From Variovorax sp. KK3 (GTDB lineage: Bacteria; Pseudomonadota; Gammaproteobacteria; Burkholderiales; Burkholderiaceae_C), in contig NZ_LYVO01000078.1 of the NCBI RefSeq assembly GCF_001984055.1, positions 1 to 34,260 of the forward strand: DNA of 34,260 bases. The letters are read 5' to 3'. How positions within the stretch are numbered: position 1 is the stretch's first letter; every line of letters begins with the position of its first letter. Below, in pieces: positions 16,289 to 24,102 of the stretch. The notes under the pieces were generated by a model. It worked only from the letters and a program-made list of their open reading frames with translations. It had not been told where the DNA came from and searched no databases. A program made the translations under genes and the position numbers.

Positions 16289-17158
16289 CTACCTTTCGTG
16301 GGTGGAGGTCGGGCCGGTGCCGTGGTGCCCTGCGACGAGCGCCGAGGGCGCGCCTTCGTGCAGGGCTTCCATGGCGCGCTGGCCGCGGCCGCCGAGAAAG
16401 TATTCGTGGATGAACGGATGCGGATACGCGATCACGTCGCGCGCCGTGCCCGCGACGATCACCCGCTGGTCGGCCAGCACCGCGATGCGCGTGCTGAGGT
16501 CGAACAGCGTGTCGAGGTCGTGCGTGACCATGACCACCGTGAGCCCCAGCTCGCGGTGCATGCTGCGCAGCAGGTCGCAGAAGCCGTCGGCGCTCTCGGG
16601 GTCGAGGCCGGCGGTGGGTTCGTCGAGCAGCAGCAGCGGCGGGTCCATGATGAGCGCGCGCGCCAGGGCCACGCGCTTGATCATGCCGCCGGACAGGTCG
16701 GACGGGCTCTTGGTCGCCTGCTGCGGATCGAGGCCGACCATCTGCAGCTTGACCAGGGCGGCGTCGCGGATCAGGTCGTCCGGCAGCAGCTTGAGTTCGC
16801 GCAGTGGAAAGGCGATGTTGTCGAGCACGCTGAAGGCCGAGAACAGCGCGCCGTGCTGGAACAGCATGCCGACCTGCGCCGCACCCGTGGCGCTCAGGCG
16901 CCCGGGCGGATGGCCGAGAACCGAGACGGTGCCCTTGTCGGGATGCTCCAGGCCGAGGATCTGCCGAAGCAGCACGGTCTTGCCGGTGCCGGATCCGCCC
17001 ACCAGCGACAGCACCTCGCCGCGGTGGATCGTCAGGTCGAGGTCGCGGTGGACCACCTGGTCGCCTTCGGGCGATTCGAACACCGTCCAGAGCTTGCGGA
17101 TCTCGACCACCGCCTGCGCGTTGTCGTGTCCGTTGCCGCTGGCCGTGGCGCCGTTCAT
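16289..17158 (-). CDS. MlaF-like ABC transporter ATP-binding protein
   Basis: Cytoplasmic ATPase (289 aa) powering the lipid transporter. Walker A GGSGTGKT (54-61), Q-loop Gln101 (FQHGALFSAFSV, the MlaF-type form), signature LSGGM (155-159), Walker B LLLLDE (175-180) with PTAGLD, and the switch His in VTHD. The start ATG overlaps the permease stop by four bases (ATGA), so the two are translationally coupled. The residues after about 260 form a short tail (ALHEGAPSALVAGHH) beyond the usual MlaF end. Second gene of the operon. Confidence 0.93.
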   Translation of the reverse strand: MNGATASGNGHDNAQAVVEIRKLWTVFESPEGDQVVHRDLDLTIHRGEVLSLVGGSGTGKTVLLRQILGLEHPDKGTVSVLGHPPGRLSATGAAQVGMLFQHGALFSAFSVLDNIAFPLRELKLLPDDLIRDAALVKLQMVGLDPQQATKSPSDLSGGMIKRVALARALIMDPPLLLLDEPTAGLDPESADGFCDLLRSMHRELGLTVVMVTHDLDTLFDLSTRIAVLADQRVIVAGTARDVIAYPHPFIHEYFLGGRGQRAMEALHEGAPSALVAGHHGTGPTSTHER

Positions 17159-18324
17159 GCCCTGAACCCCACGCCCCTGAACAGCACCGCGAAGAGCGCA
17201 TCCACCAGGATCACCATGGTGATCGACGCCACCACCGACGACGTGGTGCCGCGCCCCAGGCTCTCGGTGTTGGGCTTGACCTTCATGCCGAAGTAGCAGG
17301 CGATCAACGCGATCATGACGCCGAACACGGCCGATTTGCCCATCGCCAGCCACAGGTTGGTGAGCGGCACGGCGCGCGGCAGCGCACTCATGAAGTAGGC
17401 CGGGCCGATGTCCAGCGCAAGATCGGCCGCGATCATGCCGCCGAAGAGCGCCGCCATCGAGGTCCACATGCTGATGAGCGGCATCGCGATGGCCAGTGCG
17501 AGCACGCGCGGCATGACCAGGCGAAAGCCGTGCGGAATGCCCATCACGCGCATGGCGTCGAGTTCTTCGGTCACGCGCATCACGCCGATCTGCGCGGTGA
17601 TGGCCGAGCCCGATCGGCCCGCGATCAGCACCGCGGCCAGCACCGGCCCCAGCTCGCGGATCAGCGACAGGCCGAGGATGTTGACGATGAAGGCCTCGCC
17701 GCCGTACTGGCGCAGCTGCTGCGAGGTCAGGTAGGCCAGCACCACGCCGATCAGCAAGCCGACCAGCGCGGTGATGGGCAGCGCCGTGGCGCCGAAGTGA
17801 TAGAGATGGCCCGAGAAGTCGCGCCAGGGCCCACGGTGCGGTGCCCGCAGCAGGCGGCCGATGTCGAGCGTGAGCTGGCCGATCAGCCGCAGGAAATCGC
17901 GCGCCACGAACATCATGCGCGGCCCGTTGTGGGCGAACGAACGCAGGTGCTCGGCCAGCGTCTTGCCCGGGTCGGCCGGCGCGCTGCAGGTGTACTGCGC
18001 CACCTGGTCGAGCACGGCCTTGTGGCGCGATTCCATTTCAAGCTGCGCGGGCCAGGCGCGCTGCCAGTGGTTCCACAGCAGTTGGGCGCCAATGTGGTCG
18101 AGCTGATCGATGGGGCGCAGGTCCCAGGCGCGATCGTCCTGCGCCGGTGCGCCCTTCAGGCTTTTTTCGAGTGCCTCCCAGGTGGCCTGGGAGGACATCG
18201 CCATCGCTGTCCAGCAGCCCCGCGCCACCGTCCAACGTGCGCCAGCCTCCTCGCGCTGCTCGACGCGCGGACGCACGCCGTCGACGTCTTGCGCGTCAGC
18301 GGGCGGCGGGGTGTCGATGGGCAT
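17155..18324 (-). CDS. MlaE-like lipid ABC permease with fused N-terminal STAS-like domain
   Basis: Inner-membrane permease, 389 aa. The C-terminal two thirds (from about residue 130) is a MlaE/YrbE permease: the FGATALPITALVGLLIGVVLAYL helix, the RELGPVLAAVLIAGRSGSA block and the cytoplasmic EELDAMRVMGIP motif. The first 110 or so residues resemble a STAS domain (ARGCWTAMAMSSQATWEALE, WDLRPIDQLDHIGAQLLWNHW). In the E. coli Mla system the STAS protein MlaB is a separate subunit that stabilises the ATPase; here it appears built in. The start is uncertain: ATG at 18324 has no clear ribosome site, and ATG at 18363 is possible. First gene of the operon. Confidence 0.88.
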   Translation of the reverse strand: MPIDTPPPADAQDVDGVRPRVEQREEAGARWTVARGCWTAMAMSSQATWEALEKSLKGAPAQDDRAWDLRPIDQLDHIGAQLLWNHWQRAWPAQLEMESRHKAVLDQVAQYTCSAPADPGKTLAEHLRSFAHNGPRMMFVARDFLRLIGQLTLDIGRLLRAPHRGPWRDFSGHLYHFGATALPITALVGLLIGVVLAYLTSQQLRQYGGEAFIVNILGLSLIRELGPVLAAVLIAGRSGSAITAQIGVMRVTEELDAMRVMGIPHGFRLVMPRVLALAIAMPLISMWTSMAALFGGMIAADLALDIGPAYFMSALPRAVPLTNLWLAMGKSAVFGVMIALIACYFGMKVKPNTESLGRGTTSSVVASITMVILVDALFAVLFRGVGFRA

Positions 18325-18517
18325 GGAGGGCGGGGTGCGACTGCGGGGCGTAAACCGCAACATCGTAACCGCGGCGCTTGACCGTCCAAGGTTCGATCGC
18401 CGCGCGCCGGCGTAGGCCGCCGCGCAATCGGCCGGGCTTTGCCACACAATGGCCGCCACGGCGCAACGCCGGACGGCTGCGGGAAGCCGGTTCGAACGAG
18501 AGCGAGACAGAACAGGC

Positions 18518-20161
18518 ATGAGCGACACCACCTTCGACTACGTCATCGTCGGCGCCGGCACCGCCGGTGCGCTGATGGCCAACCGCCTGAGCGCCGACAA
18601 GGGCGTGCGCGTGCTGCTCATCGAGGCCGGCCGCAAGGACGACTACCACTGGATCCACATCCCGGTCGGCTATCTCTACTGCATCGGCAACCCGCGCACC
18701 GACTGGCTCTACAGCACGGAGCCCGACGCCGGCCTCAACGGCCGCACGCTGCGCTATCCGCGCGGCAAGACGCTGGGCGGCTCTTCGTCCATCAACGGCA
18801 TGATCTACATGCGCGGCCAGTCGCGCGACTACGACCAGTGGGCCGCGATCACCGGCGACGACACCTGGCAGTGGCGCAACGTGCTGCCGGCCTTCAAGCA
18901 GCACGAGGACTACTACCTGGGCGCCGACGACCTGCACGGTGCCGGCGGCGAATGGCGGGTGGAGAAGCAGCGCCTGCGCTGGGACATCCTCGACGCCTTC
19001 GCGAAGGCCGCGCAGGAGGCCGGCATCCCGCATTCGACCGACTTCAACCGCGGCAGCAACGAAGGCGTGGGCTACTTCCAGGTCAACCAGAAGAACGGCT
19101 GGCGCTGGAACACCGCCAAGGCCTTCCTGCGGCCCACCTGCTACGGCCGGCCCAACTTCGAGCTGTGGACCGGCGCGCAGGTGTCTCGCCTGCTGCTCGA
19201 TACCGCACCGGACGGACGCCGCCATTGCAACGGCGTGCAGGTATGGGACGGCCACGAGATGGTGGTTGCCCATGCGACGCGCGAGGTGATCCTGTGCGCC
19301 GGCAGCATCGGCTCGCCGCAGATCCTGCAGCTGTCCGGCATCGGCCCGGCCGAGCTGCTGCGGCGGCACGGCATCGAAGTGCTGCGCGATGCACCGGGCG
19401 TCGGCGCCAATCTGCAGGACCACCTGCAGATCCGTGCCGTCTTCAAGATCAAGGACGCACCCACGCTCAACGTGCTGGCCGCGTCGTCATTCGGCAAGGC
19501 GCGCATCGGCCTCGAGTACCTCCTGAAGCGCAGCGGGCCGATGAGCATGGCGCCGTCGCAGCTCGGCGCCTTCACCCGCAGCTCGCCCGAGCATGCCTGG
19601 CCCAATCTCGAATACCACGTGCAGCCGCTGTCGCTCGATGCCTTCGGCGAACCGCTGCACAGCTTTCCGGCCTTCACAGCCAGCGTCTGCAACCTCAACC
19701 CGACCAGCCGCGGCACGGTGAACATCAAGAGCCACCGCTTCACGGATGCACCGGCGATCGCGCCCTGCTACCTGAGCACCGAGGAAGACCGCAAGGTGGC
19801 GGCCGATTCGCTGCGCGTCACGCGGCGCATCGCGGCCCAGCCGGCACTGGCCCGGTACGCGCCTGAGGAATGGAAGCCCGGCCTGCAGTACCAGAGCGAC
19901 GAAGAGCTCGCCCGCCTGGCCGGCGACATCGCGACCACCATCTTCCACCCCGTGGGCACGACCAGGATGGGGGCCGACGACGATCGCATGGCCGTGCTCG
20001 ATGCGCGCCTGCGGGTGCGCGGCGTCTCGGGGCTGCGGGTGGTCGATGCGGGTGCCATGCCCACCATTACCAGCGGCAACACCAACAGCCCGACGCTGAT
20101 GATGGCCGAGAAGGCGGCGGGGTGGATCAGAGAGGAAACGGGCGCCCAGGCGCGCGCCTGA
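18518..20161 (+). CDS. GMC-family FAD-dependent oxidoreductase (choline-dehydrogenase-like)
   Basis: 547-aa flavoprotein that oxidises a primary alcohol. FAD-binding VIVGAGTAGALMANRLS lies at about residues 9-25, followed by RGKTLGGSSSINGMIYMRG (GMC signature 1) and GSIGSPQILQLSGIGP (signature 2). The C-terminal catalytic region has HPVGTTRMG and GNTNSPTLMMAEKAA, with the conserved His and Asn of the family. There is no signal peptide. No betaine aldehyde dehydrogenase or betI is next to it, so choline is not implied; aliphatic, aryl or polyethylene-glycol alcohols are possible. It is alone on its strand, divergent from the lipid transporter by 193 bp. That gap has a TTGACC but no convincing -10. 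Confidence 0.92.
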   Translation: MSDTTFDYVIVGAGTAGALMANRLSADKGVRVLLIEAGRKDDYHWIHIPVGYLYCIGNPRTDWLYSTEPDAGLNGRTLRYPRGKTLGGSSSINGMIYMRGQSRDYDQWAAITGDDTWQWRNVLPAFKQHEDYYLGADDLHGAGGEWRVEKQRLRWDILDAFAKAAQEAGIPHSTDFNRGSNEGVGYFQVNQKNGWRWNTAKAFLRPTCYGRPNFELWTGAQVSRLLLDTAPDGRRHCNGVQVWDGHEMVVAHATREVILCAGSIGSPQILQLSGIGPAELLRRHGIEVLRDAPGVGANLQDHLQIRAVFKIKDAPTLNVLAASSFGKARIGLEYLLKRSGPMSMAPSQLGAFTRSSPEHAWPNLEYHVQPLSLDAFGEPLHSFPAFTASVCNLNPTSRGTVNIKSHRFTDAPAIAPCYLSTEEDRKVAADSLRVTRRIAAQPALARYAPEEWKPGLQYQSDEELARLAGDIATTIFHPVGTTRMGADDDRMAVLDARLRVRGVSGLRVVDAGAMPTITSGNTNSPTLMMAEKAAGWIREETGAQARA

Positions 20162-20209
20162 ACGAACCGCTTGTTTCCGGATGTTGCTGCGGGTGGCGGG
20201 TAATCCCCG

Positions 20210-20239
20210 ATGCACTGACCCGGTGCATACGCCTAAAGT
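20210..20239 (+). promoter_or_regulatory. dyad overlapping a possible orphan promoter
   Basis: Perfect inverted repeat ATGCAC (20210-20215) and GTGCAT (20223-20228) with a seven-base centre lies just before TAAAGT (20234-20239), a fair -10. The layout is like an operator over a -35 region. No protein gene follows on this strand before the terminators at 20320-20373. Confidence 0.35.
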
Positions 20240-20319
20240 CTCGCCACTCGCAAACGGGCCTGCCCGCAGCGCGGGGGACCGAGGAGACATCTCTAAGAAT
20301 CAGAACAGACAAGACAAGA

Positions 20320-20346
20320 GGCATCCGGACGAGATGCCGTTTTTTT
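20320..20346 (+). terminator. intrinsic terminator after the GMC gene
   Basis: GGCATC (20320-20325) and GATGCC (20333-20338) form a six-pair stem with a seven-base loop, followed by G and seven T. It reads in the plus direction. Confidence 0.8.
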
Positions 20347-20349
20347 GAT

Positions 20350-20373
20350 AGGCGCCGCTGGTCGGCGCCTTTT
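20350..20373 (+). terminator. second tandem terminator
   Basis: Seven-pair stem AGGCGCC (20350-20356) and GGCGCCT (20364-20370) with a seven-base loop, then TTTTCTTT. It lies four bases after the first terminator's T-run and protects convergent mrdA from read-through. It may also act weakly on the minus strand. Confidence 0.75.
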
Positions 20374-20411
20374 CTTTGGGTGTGCCGTGCGCGTCTGCCT
20401 GCCCACCCCGA

Positions 20412-22376
20412 TCAGGGCGCCGTGGCAGCCCCGCTCACGATCGGCCAGCCCATTTCGCTGGCCACCCGCGGCTTGCCCATGGGCGCGCCGGCCTTGCCGA
20501 CCTGCACGGCCGCCAGGTCCTGCTCGTTGGGGTACTGGTTGGCCAGCCAGTAGTCGAACACCCGCCGCACGATGGGTGCCGCCGCCGCCGCACCGAAGCC
20601 GGCGTTCTCGACGATGATCGCCACCGCGATCTTCGGCGCCTCGGCTGGCGCATACGCCGCGAAAAGAGAATGGTCGCGCTGGTGCTCCTCGAGCGCCTTG
20701 GCGTTGTACTTGCCCTGTCCCCAGGCCACGGCCTGGGCAGTGCCCGTCTTGCCCCCCGACAGGTACGACGCCCCGGCGAACACCCGCGTCCCGGTGCCGC
20801 CCTTGTTGACCGCCACCAATGCGTTGCGCACCAGGTCGACGTTCTTGGGCGCGTAGCCGAGGTTTTCGCCGGGCGGTTGCACCACTTCGGTGACCTGGCC
20901 GGTGACCGTGTCCTTGACGGCCTTGACGACGTGCGGACGGTGCTTGACGCCGCCGTTGGCCAGCGTGGCCTCGGCCATCGCCAGCTGCAGCATGGTGAAG
21001 TTGTTGTAGCCCTGGCCGATGCCCAGCGACACGGTTTCGCCCGGGAACCACTTCTTCATCTCGGGCTTCTTGTAGGCCTCGCGCTTCCAGGTGGTGCTGG
21101 GCAGCAGCCCGCGCACCTCGCCATTCAGGTCGATGCCGGTGATCTGGCCGAAGCCCAGCGGCTTCATGAAGTCGTGGATGGTGTCCACCCCCATCTCGAC
21201 GGCGAGCGAATAGAAGTAGGTGTTGCTCGACATCTGGATCGCGCGGTGCATGTCCACGCCGCCCAGGCCGCCTTCGTGGCTGCGGAAGGTATGGCCGCCG
21301 AAGGTGTAGAAGCCGGGATCGTTGACCACCACGCTCGGCGCGCGCTTGTTGAGCTGCAGCGCGGCGAGGGCCATGAAGGGCTTGTAGGTGGAGCCCGGCG
21401 GGTAGGTGCCCCGCAGCGCGCGGTTCAGCAGCGGCTTGTCGATCGATTCGTTGAGCGCCGCCCAGCTCTCGCTGTCGATGCCTTCGACGAACAGGTTCGG
21501 GTCGAAGGTGGGCTTGGACACGAAGGCCAGGATTTCGCCGGTGTTCGGGTCGACCGCCACCAGCGCACCCCGGCGCTCGCCGAACATGTCTTCGACAAGC
21601 TTCTGCAGCTTGATGTCGAGCGACAGCATCACCGTGTTGCCCGGCGTGGCGGGATGGCTGCCCAGGCGGCGCACGGCGCGGCCGCCGGCCGAGGTTTCCA
21701 TCTGCTCGACGCCGGTCAGCCCGTGCAGCGTTTTTTCGTAGCTCTGCTCGACGCCGAGCTTGCCGATGTAGTCGGTGCCCTTGTAGTTGGCCTGGTCTTC
21801 CTCGCTCCAGTCCTCCATGGCGGTCTTCTCGCGCTGGTTGATGCGGCCGATGTAGCCCAGCACGTGCGCGGCGAGTTCGCCGTTGGGGTAGTTGCGGAAG
21901 AGGCGCGCCTTGATCTCGACCCCCGGGAAGCGATAGCGCTGCGCGGCGAAACGCGCGACTTCCTCGTCGCTCAGTCGGGTGCGGATCGGGATCGAGTCGA
22001 AGCTGCGCGAGTCCTCGCGCAGGCGCTTGAAGCGGCGGCGGTCACGCTGCGAGATGTCGACCACCTCGCCCAGGGTGTCGATGGTGTCCTCCAGGCTGCC
22101 GGCCTTGGAAGGCGTGATCTCGAGCGTGTAAGCCGAGTAGTTGGACGCCAGAACGATGCCGTTGCGGTCGAGGATCAGGCCGCGGTTGGGCACCACCGGC
22201 ACCACGGCCGTGCGGTTGCTCTCGGCCTGCTCGGCCAGGTCTTCGTGGCGCACCACCTGCAGGAAGAAGAGCCGCGCGCACAGCAGCCCGAAGGCGACCA
22301 GCACCACGAGGCCGATGACGAACACGCGACGCCTGAAGCGGGCGAGGTCGGCAGCGATGTTGCGGAGTTCGGTCAT
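20412..22376 (-). CDS. mrdA: penicillin-binding protein 2, peptidoglycan D,D-transpeptidase
   Basis: Elongation-specific class B PBP that cross-links lateral-wall peptidoglycan with RodA and MreBCD; target of mecillinam. 654 aa. One N-terminal transmembrane helix (VFVIGLVVLVAFGLLCARLFFLQ) is followed by the dimerisation domain (NRGLILDRNGIVLA) and the transpeptidase domain. That domain has STYK (Ser329-Lys332), SSN (383-385) and KTG (543-545). Fourth gene of the mreB cluster, 67 bp after mreD. rodA, which often follows mrdA, is absent here: a plus-strand gene comes next. No clear Shine-Dalgarno sequence precedes the ATG. Confidence 0.96.
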   Translation of the reverse strand: MTELRNIAADLARFRRRVFVIGLVVLVAFGLLCARLFFLQVVRHEDLAEQAESNRTAVVPVVPNRGLILDRNGIVLASNYSAYTLEITPSKAGSLEDTIDTLGEVVDISQRDRRRFKRLREDSRSFDSIPIRTRLSDEEVARFAAQRYRFPGVEIKARLFRNYPNGELAAHVLGYIGRINQREKTAMEDWSEEDQANYKGTDYIGKLGVEQSYEKTLHGLTGVEQMETSAGGRAVRRLGSHPATPGNTVMLSLDIKLQKLVEDMFGERRGALVAVDPNTGEILAFVSKPTFDPNLFVEGIDSESWAALNESIDKPLLNRALRGTYPPGSTYKPFMALAALQLNKRAPSVVVNDPGFYTFGGHTFRSHEGGLGGVDMHRAIQMSSNTYFYSLAVEMGVDTIHDFMKPLGFGQITGIDLNGEVRGLLPSTTWKREAYKKPEMKKWFPGETVSLGIGQGYNNFTMLQLAMAEATLANGGVKHRPHVVKAVKDTVTGQVTEVVQPPGENLGYAPKNVDLVRNALVAVNKGGTGTRVFAGASYLSGGKTGTAQAVAWGQGKYNAKALEEHQRDHSLFAAYAPAEAPKIAVAIIVENAGFGAAAAAPIVRRVFDYWLANQYPNEQDLAAVQVGKAGAPMGKPRVASEMGWPIVSGAATAP

Positions 22377-22443
22377 GGAGCGCGCGCAAGCCTACGCCGC
22401 CCGGGTGGGGCGTACAAGGCGAATAAGCCACGTTGGGGCGCCG

Positions 22444-22965
22444 TTACAACGGTCGGTTGGCATCGGGCTCGGGTGCGCGCCGTTGCGGCGCCAGCAGCAG
22501 CAGGCTCGCCAGCGGCCACAGGGCGGCCTCGATGGCCGGCGAAATGAGGAACTCCCAGCCCGGAAAGATGCCGCCGCCGATCATGCGGATCGCCACTTCG
22601 ATCAGGTGCGAGATGGCGAAGAGCGGCAGCACCTGCAGCGCCTGCGAGAAGAGCGGGTACCACAGCAGGCGCCGGTGGATGGTGATCGCGAAGAAGCCCA
22701 GCGTGGTGTACGACAGCGCATGCTGTCCCAGGAGCGCCGTCTGGTGCACGTCCATCAGCAGCCCGAATACGAAGGCCGCGCCGATGCCGATGCGCGCCGG
22801 CTGGTGCACGCTCCAGAACACGATTGCCAGCGCCAGCAGGTCGGGCAGCCAGGCCAAACGACCCAGCGGCACCATGTTGATCAGCAGCGCCACGATCAGG
22901 CTGGACCACAGGAAGAAGGGGTTGACCGGCAGCAGCAGCTGCTGGTGCCCGGGACGCATGATCAT
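22444..22965 (-). CDS. mreD: rod shape-determining protein MreD
   Basis: Inner-membrane protein of the elongasome, 173 aa with about five helices. It is recognised by VNPFFLWSSLIVALLINMV near the N-terminus, the LPDLLALAIVFWSVHQP block and FGLLMDVHQTALLGQHALSY, characteristic of proteobacterial MreD. The ATG at 22965 overlaps the mreC stop by four bases (ATGA); a second ATG two codons on (22959) is also possible. It is coupled to mreC and followed by mrdA. Confidence 0.94.
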   Translation of the reverse strand: MIMRPGHQQLLLPVNPFFLWSSLIVALLINMVPLGRLAWLPDLLALAIVFWSVHQPARIGIGAAFVFGLLMDVHQTALLGQHALSYTTLGFFAITIHRRLLWYPLFSQALQVLPLFAISHLIEVAIRMIGGGIFPGWEFLISPAIEAALWPLASLLLLAPQRRAPEPDANRPL

Positions 22966-24014
22966 GGGGTGCGGGCTTCCTTCTTGGTGTCGGCCTTGGT
23001 GTCTGCCTTGCCGTCGGCCTTGGTCTCGGCCTTGTTTTCGGCTTTGGCCGGCCTCTCGGCCTTGCTTCTGTCTGCCTTGTCCGCCTTGCCCTTGTCCGTC
23101 TTGTCGCTCTTCTTCTTGGCCGCCGCCGTCTCGGCCACCGGCGCCGGCTTCGGCGCCTGCACACCGACCGGTGCCAGCACCAGCACATAGCGTGCAGCGG
23201 TCACGTGGGCCACCGGCGCGCAGTGGATGCGGGCGAAGGCCGAGTCGGCGCGGCGATCGATGCGGTCGATCTTCGCCACCGGCAGGCCGGGGGGATAGAC
23301 GCCATCGACCCCGCTGGTGGTGAGCATGTCGCCTTCCTGCACGTCCGCATTGGCGGCCGTGAAGCGCAGCTCCAGCCCGCCGCCATGGGCGCTGGCGTCC
23401 CCGAAGGCCACGCTGCGCGCGCCCGTGCGCACGTTCTGCACCGGGATCGACAGGTCGCGGTCGATCACCAGCGTGATCTCGCTGGTGAAGGGCTGGACCT
23501 GCGTCACCTGCCCCACGACGCCATGCTCGTCGATCACCGGCGATCCGGCCGCGATGCCGTTGGCCAGGCCCTGGTCGATCACGAGCTTGCGCGTGTAGGG
23601 GTCGGCGGCGTCGTAGAGCACTTCGGCTGCGCGGCCGGGCGTCTGCGTCGTCTGGCGCAGTTCCAGCAGCGAGCGCAGGCGCGCGTTGTCCTGCGCCAGC
23701 GTGTCGGCCTGGCTGGCCCGCTCGGACTGCAGGGCCAGCGCCTTGCGCGCATCGGCCTCCTTGGCCTGTGCGGTCTGCAGGTCTTCGAGGTAGCGGCCGC
23801 CGCCGAGCGCCAGCTGCACCGGCTTGAGGGCCACCCATTGAACCGGATACAGCACCGCCCCGATCGCGGCGCGCAGCGGCTGCACGATGTTGAAGCGGGC
23901 ATCCGCCAACATCAGGAACAGGGCCAGCGCGCTGAAGAAGATCAGCTTGCTGAGCGCCGAGGGTCCCTGGTTGAACAGGGGAGGCGCGGTGCGGTCCAGC
24001 GTGCCCAGGGGCAT
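22962..24014 (-). CDS. mreC: rod shape-determining protein MreC with basic low-complexity tail
   Basis: Periplasmic scaffold of the elongasome that links MreB/MreD to PBP2. 350 aa: an N-terminal transmembrane helix (LIFFSALALFLMLADA), a coiled coil at about residues 78-120 (EDLQTAQAKEADARKALALQ), then the beta-barrel core with VIDQGLANGIAAGSPVIDEHGVVGQV and GDMLTTSGVDGVYPPGLPVAKI. The conserved core ends near residue 283. Residues 286-350 are an extra tail dominated by Lys, Ala, Asp and Glu in short KADK/KADT-type repeats. A hairpin terminator separates it from mreB, so it may be made at lower level than MreB. Confidence 0.95.
   Translation of the reverse strand: MPLGTLDRTAPPLFNQGPSALSKLIFFSALALFLMLADARFNIVQPLRAAIGAVLYPVQWVALKPVQLALGGGRYLEDLQTAQAKEADARKALALQSERASQADTLAQDNARLRSLLELRQTTQTPGRAAEVLYDAADPYTRKLVIDQGLANGIAAGSPVIDEHGVVGQVTQVQPFTSEITLVIDRDLSIPVQNVRTGARSVAFGDASAHGGGLELRFTAANADVQEGDMLTTSGVDGVYPPGLPVAKIDRIDRRADSAFARIHCAPVAHVTAARYVLVLAPVGVQAPKPAPVAETAAAKKKSDKTDKGKADKADRSKAERPAKAENKAETKADGKADTKADTKKEARTP
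22965..23126 (-). repeat. degenerate tandem repeats encoding the MreC tail
   Basis: The last 54 codons of mreC (residues 297-350) are built from degenerate short units reading KADK, KAE, KADG and KADT. On the plus strand this appears as recurring GGCCTTG-type words. The unit length is multiples of three, so copy-number change would keep the frame. Confidence 0.7.
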
Positions 24015-24041
24015 GGTGTGAGCGGCGCTACGTTAGATGAG

Positions 24042-24072
24042 AAAAAGCCGGCCGATGCTGACACGGGCCGGC
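24042..24072 (-). terminator. terminator or attenuator between mreB and mreC
   Basis: Seven-pair GC-only stem (24066-24072 with 24047-24053), 12-base loop, then five T and C on the minus strand. It lies 31 bp after the mreB stop and before mreC. Partial termination here would give more mreB than mreCD transcript, a known arrangement in other proteobacteria. Confidence 0.75.
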
Positions 24073-24102
24073 CGGATATGCAAAGGGGCCCCCTGCGTCG
24101 CC

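Noticed and set aside
15276..17165. 629-codon plus-strand frame opposite the MCE and ATPase genes
   Set aside because: Codon-position shadow of the lipid-transporter operon; sequence is Arg/Ser-rich without motifs.
18518..20161. Calling the GMC enzyme choline dehydrogenase (betA)
   Set aside because: Family motifs fit, but there is no betaine aldehyde dehydrogenase, betI or choline transporter nearby, and GMC substrates cannot be read from these motifs.
20162..20411. Known riboswitch or 6S RNA in the GMC-mrdA gap
   Set aside because: I compared it by eye with the glycine, ZTP, SAH, mini-ykkC and TPP consensus cores and with the 6S layout; none matches beyond a few bases.
20376..22547. 723-codon plus-strand frame opposite mrdA
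   Set aside because: The longest shadow frame in the window, but mrdA has all transpeptidase motifs in the other frame and this one has none.
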